From Collinsella sp. AF23-2 (GTDB taxonomy: Bacteria > Actinomycetota > Coriobacteriia > Coriobacteriales > Coriobacteriaceae): a DNA stretch of 64,000 nucleotides. The stretch spans positions 18,175-82,174 of the forward strand of contig NZ_QRVG01000004.1 in assembly GCF_003459245.1 (NCBI RefSeq), in the 5' to 3' direction. The translations under genes and the position numbers were made by a program. Under the pieces are notes generated by a model. It did no database searches. It worked only from the letters and a program-made list of their open reading frames with translations, and was not told where the DNA came from. Positions 1 to 8,412 of the stretch are shown piece after piece. Every line of letters begins with the position of its first letter. The stretch's first letter is position 1.

Positions 1-2644
1 AGACGGCGTAGTCCTGAGGCTCGCGGCCGTAGTAGGCGTCCAGGTAGAGCTCCTTGATCTCGCTCATGAGCGGGTAGCGCGGGTTTGCGCCGGTGCACTG
101 GTCGTTGAATGCCTGCTCGGTCATCTCGTCGAGGGTGTCGAGGAAGTACTGCTCGTCAACACCGTAGTCGGCGATGGTCTTCTTGACGCCGATGAAGTCC
201 TTGAGCTCCTCGAGCTTCGTGATGAAGTTCTCGAAGACCTCCTTGTCGTCCTTGCCCTCGATGCCGCAGTACTTGGCCATCTCGGCGTAGTTGTGCAGCG
301 CGTTGGGGTAAGGATACTGGGAGAAGGTACCCATCTTGACGGGAGCCTCGGCGGCGTTGTAGCGCATAACGCGGGTCAGGATGACGGCGTTGGCGAGGCC
401 GTGGGGCAGGTGATGGAAGGCGCCGAGCTTGTGAGCCATGGAGTGGTTGAGGCCCAGGAAGGCGTTGGCGAAGGCCATACCGGCCATGCAAGAGGCGTTG
501 TGCATCTCCTCGCGGGCATGCGGGTCCTTGGCGCCGTTCGTGAAGCTGGAGGGCAGGTTCTCGAAGACGAGCTTAGCAGCGCGCTCGGAGAGGCCCTTGG
601 TGTAGTCGGAAGCCATGATGGAGACGTAGGACTCGATGGCGTGGGTCATGACGTCGATGCCGGAGGCAGCGGTCAGGCCGCGCGGGGCGGTCATGCAGTT
701 GTCGGCGTCGACGATAGCCATGTTGGGGAGCAGCGCGTAGTCGGCGAGCGGCCACTTGATGCCGGTCTCCTTGTCGGTGATGATGGCGAACGGCGTGCAC
801 TCGGAGCCGGTACCCGAAGAGGTCGGGACGGCGACGAAGTAGGCCTTCTTGCCCATCTCGGGGAAAGTGAAGATACGCTTGCGGATGTCCATGAAGTCCA
901 TGGCCATGTCCTCAAACTTGCACTCGGGGTGCTCGTACATCATCCACATGATCTTGCCGGCGTCCATAGCGGAGCCACCGCCGACGGCGATGATGACGTC
1001 CGGCTCAAAGAGAGCCATCTGCTTGGCGCCGCGACGTGCGCACTGCAGCGACGGATCGGGCTCGACGTCGTAGAAGCAGTCGTGGGCGATGCCCATCTCG
1101 TCGAGCTTGGCCTCGATGGCGCGGGTGTTGCCATTCTTGAAGAGGAACTGGTCGGTGACGATGAAGGCGCGCTTCTTGCCCATGACGGTACCGAGCTCGT
1201 CGAGGGCGACGGGCGTGGAACCCTTCTTGAAGTAGACCTTCTCGGGAGCGCGGAACCACAGCATGTTCTCACGGCGCTCGGCCACAGTCTTAACGTTGAT
1301 CAAGTGCTTCACCCCAACGTTCTCGGAGACGGAGTTGCCGCCCCAGGAGCCGCAGCCCAGGGTCAGAGACGGCTTCATGCCAAAGTTGTACAGGTCACCG
1401 ATGCCGCCGTGCGAGGACGGGGTGTTGATGACGATACGGCAGGCCTTCATGACGTGCTCGAACAGGCTGATCTTCTCGGCCTGGGCGGGGTGCACGTACA
1501 GAGAGGCGGTGTGGCCCGGGCCACCGGCGAGCACCAGGTGCTCGGCCTTGTCGACGGCCTCCTGGAAGTCCTTGGCGTGATACATGGCCAGGACCGGGGA
1601 GAGCTTCTCGTGGGAGAACTCCTCCTTGGCGGGGTCGGTGGAGGTGACCTCGGCGATCAGGATCTTGGTCTTGGCGGGAACCTCGATGCCGGCGAGCTCA
1701 GCGATCTTGGCAGCAGCCATGCCGGGGATGCGGTGATCGAGGGCGCCATTCTTGAACATGGCGGCACGCAGTGCCTCCATCTCGGCACCCTGCTTGACGA
1801 AGTAGCAGCCGCGCTTCTGGAACTCGGCCTTAACCTGGTCATAGATGGTGTCGATGACGGTCACGGACTGCTCGGAAGCGCAGATCATGCCGTTGTCGAA
1901 GGTCTTGGAGTGGATGATGGAGTTGACGGCGAGCAGCACGTCGGCGGTGTCGTCGATGACGACCGGGGTGTTACCGGCGCCAACGCCCAGGGCGGGCTTG
2001 CCCGAGGAGTAGGCGGCCTTGACCATGCCCGGGCCACCGGTGGCGAGGATGATGTCGACGTCGCGCATGACCATGTTGGTCAGCTCGATGGAGGGGACAT
2101 CGACCCAGCCGATGATGCCCTCGGGGGCGCCGGCCTTGACGGCGGCGTCAAGCACGAGCTTGGCGGCGGCGATGGTGCACTTGGCGGCTGCCGGGTGCGG
2201 GGAGATGATGATGCCGTTGCGGGTCTTCAGGCTGATCAGAGTCTTGAAGATCGCGGTGGAGGTGGGGTTGGTCGTCGGGATGACGGCGCCCACGATGCCG
2301 ATGGGCTCGGCGATCTTGGTGATGCCGTAAGCCTCGTCGCGCTCCAGAACGCCACAGGTCTTGGTGTTCTTGTAAGCGTTGTAGATGTACTCTGCGGCGT
2401 AGTGGTTCTTGATGACCTTGTCCTCAAGAACGCCGCGGCCGGTCTCCTCGATGGCCATCTTCGCCAACGGGATACGAGCCTTGTTGGCGGCCATGGCGGC
2501 CTCATAGAAGATCTTGTCGACCTGCTCCTGCGTGTACGTAGCAAAAAGCGCCTGGGCCTCTCGCATCTGAGCGAGCTTAGCCTCAAGCGCCTCTACGTTG
2601 TCCACAATTGCGGGAGTAGTGTTTTCCGGTGACTTTTTCACCAT
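1..2644 (-). CDS. adhE: Bifunctional acetaldehyde-CoA/alcohol dehydrogenase AdhE (3' end cut by window)
   Basis: Fermentative enzyme that reduces acetyl-CoA to acetaldehyde and then to ethanol with NADH, regenerating NAD+; members form cytoplasmic spirosome filaments. The minus-strand frame is open for 881 codons from an ATG at 2644 preceded by AAGGAG seven bases upstream. Residues ~1-440 are an aldehyde dehydrogenase domain, with the catalytic Cys in the segment DNGMICASEQS (Cys about 255) and a glycine motif GVGAGNTP. Residues ~460-870 are an iron-type alcohol dehydrogenase with VGGGSAMDAGK and the metal-ligand histidines in DVMTHAIES and NHSMAHKLGAFHHLPHG. Family members are about 860-890 residues, so only a few C-terminal residues should be missing. 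It is transcribed alone, away from rpmB. Confidence 0.97.
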   Translation of the reverse strand, partial: MVKKSPENTTPAIVDNVEALEAKLAQMREAQALFATYTQEQVDKIFYEAAMAANKARIPLAKMAIEETGRGVLEDKVIKNHYAAEYIYNAYKNTKTCGVLERDEAYGITKIAEPIGIVGAVIPTTNPTSTAIFKTLISLKTRNGIIISPHPAAAKCTIAAAKLVLDAAVKAGAPEGIIGWVDVPSIELTNMVMRDVDIILATGGPGMVKAAYSSGKPALGVGAGNTPVVIDDTADVLLAVNSIIHSKTFDNGMICASEQSVTVIDTIYDQVKAEFQKRGCYFVKQGAEMEALRAAMFKNGALDHRIPGMAAAKIAELAGIEVPAKTKILIAEVTSTDPAKEEFSHEKLSPVLAMYHAKDFQEAVDKAEHLVLAGGPGHTASLYVHPAQAEKISLFEHVMKACRIVINTPSSHGGIGDLYNFGMKPSLTLGCGSWGGNSVSENVGVKHLINVKTVAERRENMLWFRAPEKVYFKKGSTPVALDELGTVMGKKRAFIVTDQFLFKNGNTRAIEAKLDEMGIAHDCFYDVEPDPSLQCARRGAKQMALFEPDVIIAVGGGSAMDAGKIMWMMYEHPECKFEDMAMDFMDIRKRIFTFPEMGKKAYFVAVPTSSGTGSECTPFAIITDKETGIKWPLADYALLPNMAIVDADNCMTAPRGLTAASGIDVMTHAIESYVSIMASDYTKGLSERAAKLVFENLPSSFTNGAKDPHAREEMHNASCMAGMAFANAFLGLNHSMAHKLGAFHHLPHGLANAVILTRVMRYNAAEAPVKMGTFSQYPYPNALHNYAEMAKYCGIEGKDDKEVFENFITKLEELKDFIGVKKTIADYGVDEQYFLDTLDEMTEQAFNDQCTGANPRYPLMSEIKELYLDAYYGREPQDYAV

Positions 2645-2684
2645 TTGTGTCTCCTTGCGATCGGAGATTTACCCTACGACTTGC

Positions 2685-2693
2685 ATGATAGCA
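2685..2693 (-). promoter_or_regulatory. Candidate adhE promoter (extended -10)
   Basis: Read on the minus strand this is TGC-TATCAT, an extended -10 about 40 bases upstream of the adhE ATG. No convincing -35 is visible at 17 bases; a TTGCCG lies 20 bases upstream. It sits inside a small inverted repeat TTGC...GCAA. Confidence 0.4.
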
Positions 2694-2737
2694 AGAAATT
2701 ATTCGGCGAACGGCAAGATTCCCGTAAAAGGCATACT

Positions 2738-2765
2738 AAAACGCTTCAATAAACTGAAGCGTTTT
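2738..2765. repeat. 28-bp palindrome upstream of adhE
   Basis: Perfect inverted repeat with 11-bp arms, AAAACGCTTCA and TGAAGCGTTTT, separated by six bases (ATAAAC). It lies about 45 bases upstream of the candidate adhE -10. A dyad of this length fits an operator for a dimeric regulator. The TTTT on the plus strand also allows a weak terminator. It does not match the redox-repressor Rex consensus as I know it. Confidence 0.5.
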
Positions 2766-2796
2766 AACTAAAACTATCTGCCAGTGCATCGCCCCG

Positions 2797-3055
2797 CTCA
2801 TTAGGGACAGACTAATATAAGTATTTCAATGGGAAAACGGGGAGAACGGGGCATCTGTTTGATAATCGCTATTCGCGGGTCGCTGTTGAGTCGGACACGC
2901 AGGCGGTGCAGCTTCTCGATTATATCCATCTCAATCCTGTGAAAAGTGCAATCGACTCACTCGAGACGTACCGTTGGTCAAGCTTTAAGGCATATCAGCT
3001 AGGCTATGATTCCTTTGACATCTGCAAACACTCATGTAAGTCTGTCCCCAATGAG
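2797..3055. mobile_element. MITE-like remnant of a REP-associated (RAYT) element
   Basis: About 259 bp bounded by 17-bp terminal inverted repeats differing at one base: CTCATTAGGGACAGACT (2797-2813) and the reverse complement of AGTCTGTCCCCAATGAG (3039-3055). The interior encodes the C-terminal part of a Y1-type REP-associated tyrosine transposase. The N-terminal catalytic portion is missing, so this is an internally deleted, non-autonomous copy lying between adhE and rpmB. Repeats with a GGGACAGACT core next to RAYT genes are something I recall from other bacteria; the match was not checked. Confidence 0.7.
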
Positions 3056-3094
3056 TGCAAAAGGCGCCCTCCTTAGGGGAGGGCGCCTTTGGTA
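2822..3094 (+). pseudogene. C-terminal fragment of a REP-associated tyrosine transposase (Y1_Tnp)
   Basis: The open frame follows a TAA at 2816-2818 and has no usable start. It reads YFNGKTGRTGHLFDNRY, then LLDYIHLNPVKSAI, then YRWSSFKAY. These are the hallmark C-terminal motifs of RAYT transposases (GHLF..RY, YIHLNPVKAG, YPWSSY). The upstream half, including the HUH metal-binding motif, is deleted. The frame continues past the right terminal repeat into the rpmB terminator before stopping, which also shows it is not a functional gene. Confidence 0.75.
3059..3089 (-). terminator. Intrinsic terminator of rpmB (possibly bidirectional)
   Basis: 13-bp perfect stem (AAAGGCGCCCTCC / GGAGGGCGCCTTT) with a five-base loop, starting about 70 bases past the rpmB stop. 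On the minus strand the stem ends in TTT followed by GCACTC, so the U tract is short; it could act in both directions. Confidence 0.75.
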
Positions 3095-3158
3095 AGTTCT
3101 ATGTGAACGCGAGGTCTTTGACCCGGAGAGTCCGAGGTACTTGTTGGTAAGACCTTAT

Positions 3159-3347
3159 TTAGGAGCGCGCAACCTTGCCAGACTTGAGGCAGGTGGAGCA
3201 AACGTTCATCTTGCGACGGTGACCATCGACGACGACGTAGACGCGCTGGATGTTGGGGCGGAACTTACGGTTGGTGACGCGGTGAGAGTGGCTGATGGAG
3301 CGACCGGCAACGGGGTGCTTACCGCAAACTTCGCAAACTTTGGACAT
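3159..3347 (-). CDS. rpmB: 50S ribosomal protein L28
   Basis: 62-residue component of the large ribosomal subunit. It starts MSKVCEVCGKHPVAGR and carries two CxxC pairs (CEVC near the N-terminus, CSTC near residue 52), so this is the zinc-binding form. The basic stretch SHRVTNRKFRPN is typical of L28. I chose the ATG at 3347 because AAGGAGGG lies just upstream; an in-frame ATG 48 bases earlier has no such site. It is monocistronic, with its own promoter and terminator. Confidence 0.95.
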   Translation of the reverse strand: MSKVCEVCGKHPVAGRSISHSHRVTNRKFRPNIQRVYVVVDGHRRKMNVCSTCLKSGKVARS

Positions 3348-3401
3348 AACTGACCCTCCTTGGGCGACAAACGAACATGTCGCGTTAACAAACAAGCCTG
3401 A

Positions 3402-3410
3402 ACTATAGCA
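3402..3410 (-). promoter_or_regulatory. Candidate rpmB promoter (extended -10)
   Basis: On the minus strand this reads TGC-TATAGT, an extended -10 about 55 bases upstream of the rpmB start codon. No clear -35 was identified. Confidence 0.4.
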
Positions 3411-3670
3411 CAGAAGCAGCTCCCTGTGCGTAATCTACACAGAGATATTCCTCTTTTGGCGATAGTGCTCACGCTACGGCCCTGGACGTAGATCCGATTT
3501 GCGTGCAGCAGAGGGGATTATGCCAGCTCGTGCGTGCGTTTTCAAGCTCGTCCCACAAATATATATAGGTTTATGGAGCGCCTGCGCCCGTTTACGGATT
3601 GCTCTGTATTTATGCTCGCAATTAAGCTCGAGGTTGGCTACACTATCCCTTGACCATTAAAGGGGTACGA

Positions 3671-3759
3671 GATACCCACATGGAATTACATTGCTGCCAA
3701 AGAGCAGCACTTCCTGTGGGTGTCTGGTCCGCTTTAAGCGGTCGGGCATCTATTTTTTT
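3671..3759 (+). promoter_or_regulatory. pyr operon leader: candidate attenuator
   Basis: A long hairpin is formed by GATACCCACA (3671-3680) and TGTGGGTGTC (3715-3724, one G-U pair), with inner stems GGAA/TTCC and GCTGC/GCAGC. It is followed by a second hairpin CCGCTTTAAGCGG (3729-3741) and a run of seven T (3753-3759). An alternative short stem GGGTA/TACCC at the 5' end would compete with the first hairpin. This is the layout of a transcription attenuation leader. PyrR-family proteins bind such leaders in Gram-positive bacteria, but I could not identify a textbook PyrR-binding loop here. A possible -10 (TACACT) lies at about 3640. Confidence 0.55.
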
Positions 3760-3786
3760 GACTGTGTCAGCAGTCAAGACATGTGA

Positions 3787-4383
<597 letters not shown>

Positions 4384-4387
4384 TACC

Positions 4388-5332
4388 GTGGCGTTCAACC
4401 ATAAGCACCTGATCGACATTACCGAGTACTCCGAAGAGGACATCAAGCTCATCCTCGAGACCGCCAAGGCGTTCTCCGAGGTCAACGAGCGTGCGATCAA
4501 GAAGGTCCCCACGCTCAAGGGCAAGACCATCGTCAACATGTTCAACGAGCCCTCGACGCGCACCCGCAGCTCCTTCGAGCTCGCCGAGAAGCGCCTTTCG
4601 GCCGACAGCCTCAACTTTGGCGGCTCCTCGACTTCCACGGTCAAGGGCGAGAGCCTCGTCGACACCGTCGAGACCCTCAACGCTTACAAGATTGATTGCA
4701 TCGTCGTTCGCGATAAGCACGCCGGTGCTCCCTACATCGTCACGCAGAACTCGCCCGCGAGCGTTATCTGCGCCGGCGACGGCAAGCACAACCATCCTAC
4801 GCAGGCCCTGCTCGACCTGTACACCATCTGGGAGCACAAGGGTGACTTCCACGGTCTGAAGGTCGCTGTCGTCGGCGATATCGCGCACTCCCGTGTCTGC
4901 GGCTCGCTGATCCCCGCCCTTAAGATCATGGGCTGCGAGACCTACGCTGTCGCCCCCGGCACGCTGCTGCCGCCGGCGCCCGAGGTTCTGGGTTGCGACC
5001 ACGTGACGAGCGACCTCGATTCCGTCCTGCCCGAGCTGGACGTCGTCTACATGCTGCGCGTGCAGCAGGAGCGCCTTGAGGGCGCTCCGTTCCCCACGAT
5101 TCGCGAGTATCACAAGCTCTTCGGCCTGACCAAGGACCGCGAGAAGCTCATGAAGCCCGATGCGATCATCTGCCACCCGGGCCCCATCAACCGCGGCGTC
5201 GAGTTCGACTCCTATATGGCCGACCACCCGCAACGCTCCGTCATCCTGGAGCAGGTCTACGCCGGTATCTGCGTGCGTATGGCTATCCTGTATCTGCTGC
5301 TTGGAGGTGCCGATAATGGCCTTGCTTCTTAA
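4388..5332 (+). CDS. pyrB: Aspartate carbamoyltransferase catalytic chain
   Basis: Condenses carbamoyl phosphate with aspartate, the first committed step of UMP synthesis. The GTG at 4388 after GGGAGGTGAG is the preferred start, giving 314 residues beginning AFNHKHLIDI. The carbamoyl-phosphate signature STRTRSSFELAEKRL is present, as are the HPTQALLDLYT and PGPINRGVEF motifs. No regulatory chain (pyrI) lies beside it. Length is normal for the family. Its 3' end overlaps pyrC by 17 bases, so the two are translationally coupled. Confidence 0.96.
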   Translation: MAFNHKHLIDITEYSEEDIKLILETAKAFSEVNERAIKKVPTLKGKTIVNMFNEPSTRTRSSFELAEKRLSADSLNFGGSSTSTVKGESLVDTVETLNAYKIDCIVVRDKHAGAPYIVTQNSPASVICAGDGKHNHPTQALLDLYTIWEHKGDFHGLKVAVVGDIAHSRVCGSLIPALKIMGCETYAVAPGTLLPPAPEVLGCDHVTSDLDSVLPELDVVYMLRVQQERLEGAPFPTIREYHKLFGLTKDREKLMKPDAIICHPGPINRGVEFDSYMADHPQRSVILEQVYAGICVRMAILYLLLGGADNGLAS

Positions 5333-6605
5333 GAATGCCCACGTCGTCGACCCGTCCGTCGAGCTTGACGGTGTCGTTGACGTCCTGATTGACGGCGACA
5401 AGATCGCCGAGGTCGGCGAGAATCTCGCCGTCGAGGGAGCCGAGGTCCGCGACCTTTCCGGCAAGTACCTCGTTCCCGGCCTGGTGGATATGCACGTTCA
5501 CCTTCGCGAGCCCGGCTACGAGGTCAAAGAGGACATCGAGAGCGGCACCCGCGCAGCTGCCAAGGGCGGCTTTACCGGCGTGTGCTCCATGCCCAACACC
5601 GATCCGGTCACCGATAACGGCACCGTCGTGGAGTTCGTCAAGTCCCGTGCTGCCGAGGTCGGTCACTGCCGCGTCTATCCGTCGGGCGCCATGACCCGCG
5701 GTCTTAAGGGTGAGGCCATGTCCGAGATGGGCGATATGGTCGCCCACGGCGCCGTCGCCTTCACCGACGACGGTCGCGGCGTGCAGGGCGCGGGCATGCT
5801 CCGTCGCTGCATGGACTACGGCAAGATGTTCGGCAAGGTCTTTATGAGCCACTGCCAGGACGAGGACCTGGTCGGTCACGGCCAGATCAATGAGGGCAAG
5901 GTCTCGACCCGTCTGGCTCTCGAGGGCTGGCCGGCTGTCGGCGAGGAGCTCCAGATCGCCCGCGACATCGAGATTGCCAAGCTGACCGGCGCCAAGCTGC
6001 ACATCCAGCACATCTCCACCGCCCATGGCCTGGAGCTCGTGCGTGCCGGCAAGGCCGCTGGCGTTCAGGTTACCTGCGAGGCCACGCCGCATCACATGTT
6101 CCTGACCGAGAACGACCTGGACGAGACCTACAACACCTCGCTCAAGGTCAACCCGCCGCTGCGTACCGAGGCGGACGCCGAGGCCATCCGCCAGGGCGTC
6201 ATCGACGGCACCGTCGACGCTATCGTCACCGATCACGCTCCCCACACTCCGTGGGAGAAGGCGCGCGAGTTCGAGCTTGCGCCCTTCGGCATGATCGGCC
6301 TCGAGACCTCGCTGTCGCTCGTGCTCACCGAGCTGGTCAACACGGGCAAGATGAGCATGGGCCGCATGGTCGAGCTCATGGCCATCAAGCCTCGTGAGAT
6401 CCTGGGCCTTGACCAGGTTCAGGTCAAGGCGGGCTCCGTTGCCGACCTGACCGTGTTCGATCCCGCTGCTACCTGGACGGTCGGCGAGGACGGTTACGAG
6501 TCGCGTGCCGAGAACTCCGGTTTTGCCGGCCGCACGCTCACCGGTCGTGCCACCGATGTGTTTGTCGGCGGCAAGCAGACGCTCGCCGACGGCTGCATCT
6601 GCTAG
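5316..6605 (+). CDS. pyrC: Dihydroorotase
   Basis: Zinc amidohydrolase that cyclises carbamoyl-aspartate to dihydroorotate. 429 residues from ATG 5316, with GGAGGTG nine bases upstream; the start lies inside the end of pyrB. Metal ligands are visible as DMHVHLREPG near residue 60, the later QHISTAHGLE and TPHHMFLT histidines, and DHAPHTPWEK near residue 308. The segment KGGFTGVCSMPNTDPVTD is typical of class I dihydroorotases. A 92-base gap with a GC-rich hairpin separates it from pyrK. Confidence 0.96.
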   Translation: MALLLKNAHVVDPSVELDGVVDVLIDGDKIAEVGENLAVEGAEVRDLSGKYLVPGLVDMHVHLREPGYEVKEDIESGTRAAAKGGFTGVCSMPNTDPVTDNGTVVEFVKSRAAEVGHCRVYPSGAMTRGLKGEAMSEMGDMVAHGAVAFTDDGRGVQGAGMLRRCMDYGKMFGKVFMSHCQDEDLVGHGQINEGKVSTRLALEGWPAVGEELQIARDIEIAKLTGAKLHIQHISTAHGLELVRAGKAAGVQVTCEATPHHMFLTENDLDETYNTSLKVNPPLRTEADAEAIRQGVIDGTVDAIVTDHAPHTPWEKAREFELAPFGMIGLETSLSLVLTELVNTGKMSMGRMVELMAIKPREILGLDQVQVKAGSVADLTVFDPAATWTVGEDGYESRAENSGFAGRTLTGRATDVFVGGKQTLADGCIC

Positions 6606-6625
6606 CATAGCCTTATCGCTTTTGT

Positions 6626-6650
6626 GCGCGGTGCCCTTGCGGTGCCGCGC
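6626..6650 (+). promoter_or_regulatory. GC-rich hairpin between pyrC and pyrK
   Basis: GCGCGG (6626-6631) pairs with CCGCGC (6645-6650), with further partial pairing inside, followed by TTTCTGTT. It could be a leaky terminator or an mRNA-processing/stability element that adjusts expression of the downstream pyrK-D-F genes. The U tract is poor. Confidence 0.35.
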
Positions 6651-6697
6651 TTTCTGTTCGCCTGAACCATGCAACCGCATGGGGGATTGGAGCGTCT

Positions 6698-7489
6698 ATG
6701 CCCACACCTTCCACTGCACGCATGCACGACTTCGAGGTCGTCTCGAACCAGGAGATCGCCGACGGCATCTTCTCGCTCGTTATCTCGGCCCCCAAGCTTG
6801 CAAGTGCGCTCAAGCCCGGCCAGTTTGTGAACATTGCCGTGCCCGGCGATGCGTCCTCGCTGCTTCGCGTGCCCCTGAGCTTCTATCGCGCCGACGCCCA
6901 GACCGGCACCGTCGAGCTGTGGTACGCCGTCGTGGGCGACGACACCCGTCGTCTGTCGCAGATGGCCCCCGGTTCCACCTCTAATCTGCTGGGCCCTGGC
7001 GGCCGCGGCTGGCTTGTGCCCGAGGGCACCAGGAAGGCGCTGCTCGTTGCGGGCGGCATCGGCGTTCCGCCTGTGCTGTGTCTTGCCGGCGTGCTTGCCG
7101 AGCAGGGTGTTGATGTGGACGTGTGCCTGGGCTTTGGCACCGCTTCCAAGGCCGTGGGTGTCGATGAGTTCCGCGCGCTGGGCGCCACGGTTAACGTGTG
7201 CACCGACGATGGCACGCTGGGCACGCACGGTTTTTGCACCGACCCGGCAGCCGAGCTGCTCGGCGAGGGCGGCTACGACTATGTGGCCAGCTGCGGCCCC
7301 GCTGTCATGATGAAGAAAGTCGCCGCCGCTGCCGCCGAGGCCGGTGCGTACTGCGAGGTGTCCCTCGAGCGCATGATGAGCTGTGGCTTTGGTGCCTGCA
7401 ACACCTGCAATGTCGAGACGGTCGACGGTATGAAGGGTGCCTGCATGTGCGGCCCCGTGTTCGATGCTTCCAAGGTGGTGGTCTTCTAG
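6698..7489 (+). CDS. pyrK: Dihydroorotate dehydrogenase B electron-transfer subunit PyrK
   Basis: FAD/[2Fe-2S] subunit that passes electrons from dihydroorotate on PyrD to NAD+. 263 residues. The N-terminal half is a ferredoxin-reductase FAD-binding barrel (LRVPLSFYRAD). A nucleotide-binding motif VAGGIGVPPVLCLAG lies in the middle. The C-terminal cluster motif MSCGFGACNTCNVE followed by GACMCGPVF supplies the four cysteines. ATG 6698 follows a GGAG. Its stop codon overlaps the pyrD start, as expected for subunits of one complex. Confidence 0.95.
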   Translation: MPTPSTARMHDFEVVSNQEIADGIFSLVISAPKLASALKPGQFVNIAVPGDASSLLRVPLSFYRADAQTGTVELWYAVVGDDTRRLSQMAPGSTSNLLGPGGRGWLVPEGTRKALLVAGGIGVPPVLCLAGVLAEQGVDVDVCLGFGTASKAVGVDEFRALGATVNVCTDDGTLGTHGFCTDPAAELLGEGGYDYVASCGPAVMMKKVAAAAAEAGAYCEVSLERMMSCGFGACNTCNVETVDGMKGACMCGPVFDASKVVVF

Positions 7490-8412
7490 TGGGTACCGTG
7501 AACATGGCCGTCGATTTCGGCGGCGTCAAGATGCAGAACCCCATCAACACCGCAGCCGGCACCTTCGGCTACGGTTGGCAGTTCCAGAACTTCTTTGATG
7601 TCTCCCAGCTGGGTGCCATCACCACCAAGGGCTGCGCTGCCGAGCCCTGGCCCGGCAACCCCGCGCCCCGCATGGCCGAGATTCCCGGCGGCATGATCAA
7701 CTCCGTGGGCCTTCAGAACCCCGGCGTGGCCGCCTTTGCCCGTGAGTCCGGTCCGTGGCTCGAACAGCTGTCCAAGGACGGCTGCCAGGTCATCTGTCAG
7801 GTCGCCGGCCATTCCGTTGACGAGTTTGTCCGCGCGCTCGAGATGTATGTCGAGCTGTGCCCCTGGGCTGCCGGCTATGAGATCAACGTGAGCTGCCCCA
7901 ATATCGCCGCCGGCGGTGCCGCCATGGGCTCCTCGCCCGAGGGCGCCTCTGCCGTTATGGCTGCCTGCCGTAAGGTGACCGATAAGCCGCTGTTCGTGAA
8001 GATGGCGCCGGTCAACGTCGCCGAGATCGCCAAAGCCCTCGAGGCTGCAGGCGCCGACGGCCTTTCGGTCATTAACTCCATCCAGGGCATGGCCATCGAC
8101 GTTCATACCCGCAAGTCCCGTGTGGCCAAGCCCAAGGGCGGCCTTTCGGGCCCGCTGTGCCACCACATCGCCGTGCGCATGGTCTGGGAGGTTGCCCAGG
8201 CCGTCGATATCCCCATCAACGGTGTCGGCGGCGTCATGACCGGCGAGGATGCGGCCGAGTTTATTCTGGCCGGCGCCACCTGCGTGTCGGTCGGCATGGC
8301 CAACTTTGTTGATCCGTGCGCCTCGATTAAGATCGCGCACGAGCTCGAGGCCTGGGCAGAGTCCCAGGGCGTAAAGGACATCAACGAACTGGTAGGTGCG
8401 TTCGAATGCTAG
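7489..8412 (+). CDS. pyrD: Dihydroorotate dehydrogenase B (NAD+), catalytic subunit
   Basis: FMN enzyme oxidising dihydroorotate to orotate, in complex with PyrK (class 1B). About 307 residues from the GTG at 7489, which overlaps the pyrK stop (TAGTG); GTG 7498 or ATG 7504 are alternative starts. Motifs include NTAAGTFGYG near the N-terminus, the class-1B active-site region YEINVSCPNI, and VIPINGVGG-like FMN-phosphate segments (IPINGVGGVMTGEDA). The active-site Cys in NVSCPN is conserved. The end overlaps pyrF by seven bases. Confidence 0.95.
   Translation: MGTVNMAVDFGGVKMQNPINTAAGTFGYGWQFQNFFDVSQLGAITTKGCAAEPWPGNPAPRMAEIPGGMINSVGLQNPGVAAFARESGPWLEQLSKDGCQVICQVAGHSVDEFVRALEMYVELCPWAAGYEINVSCPNIAAGGAAMGSSPEGASAVMAACRKVTDKPLFVKMAPVNVAEIAKALEAAGADGLSVINSIQGMAIDVHTRKSRVAKPKGGLSGPLCHHIAVRMVWEVAQAVDIPINGVGGVMTGEDAAEFILAGATCVSVGMANFVDPCASIKIAHELEAWAESQGVKDINELVGAFEC

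Noticed and set aside
293..2632. 779-codon plus-strand open frame opposite adhE
   Set aside because: It is the complement of the real minus-strand adhE; its product is a Gly/Val/Asp-rich low-complexity sequence, a usual shadow of GC-rich coding DNA.
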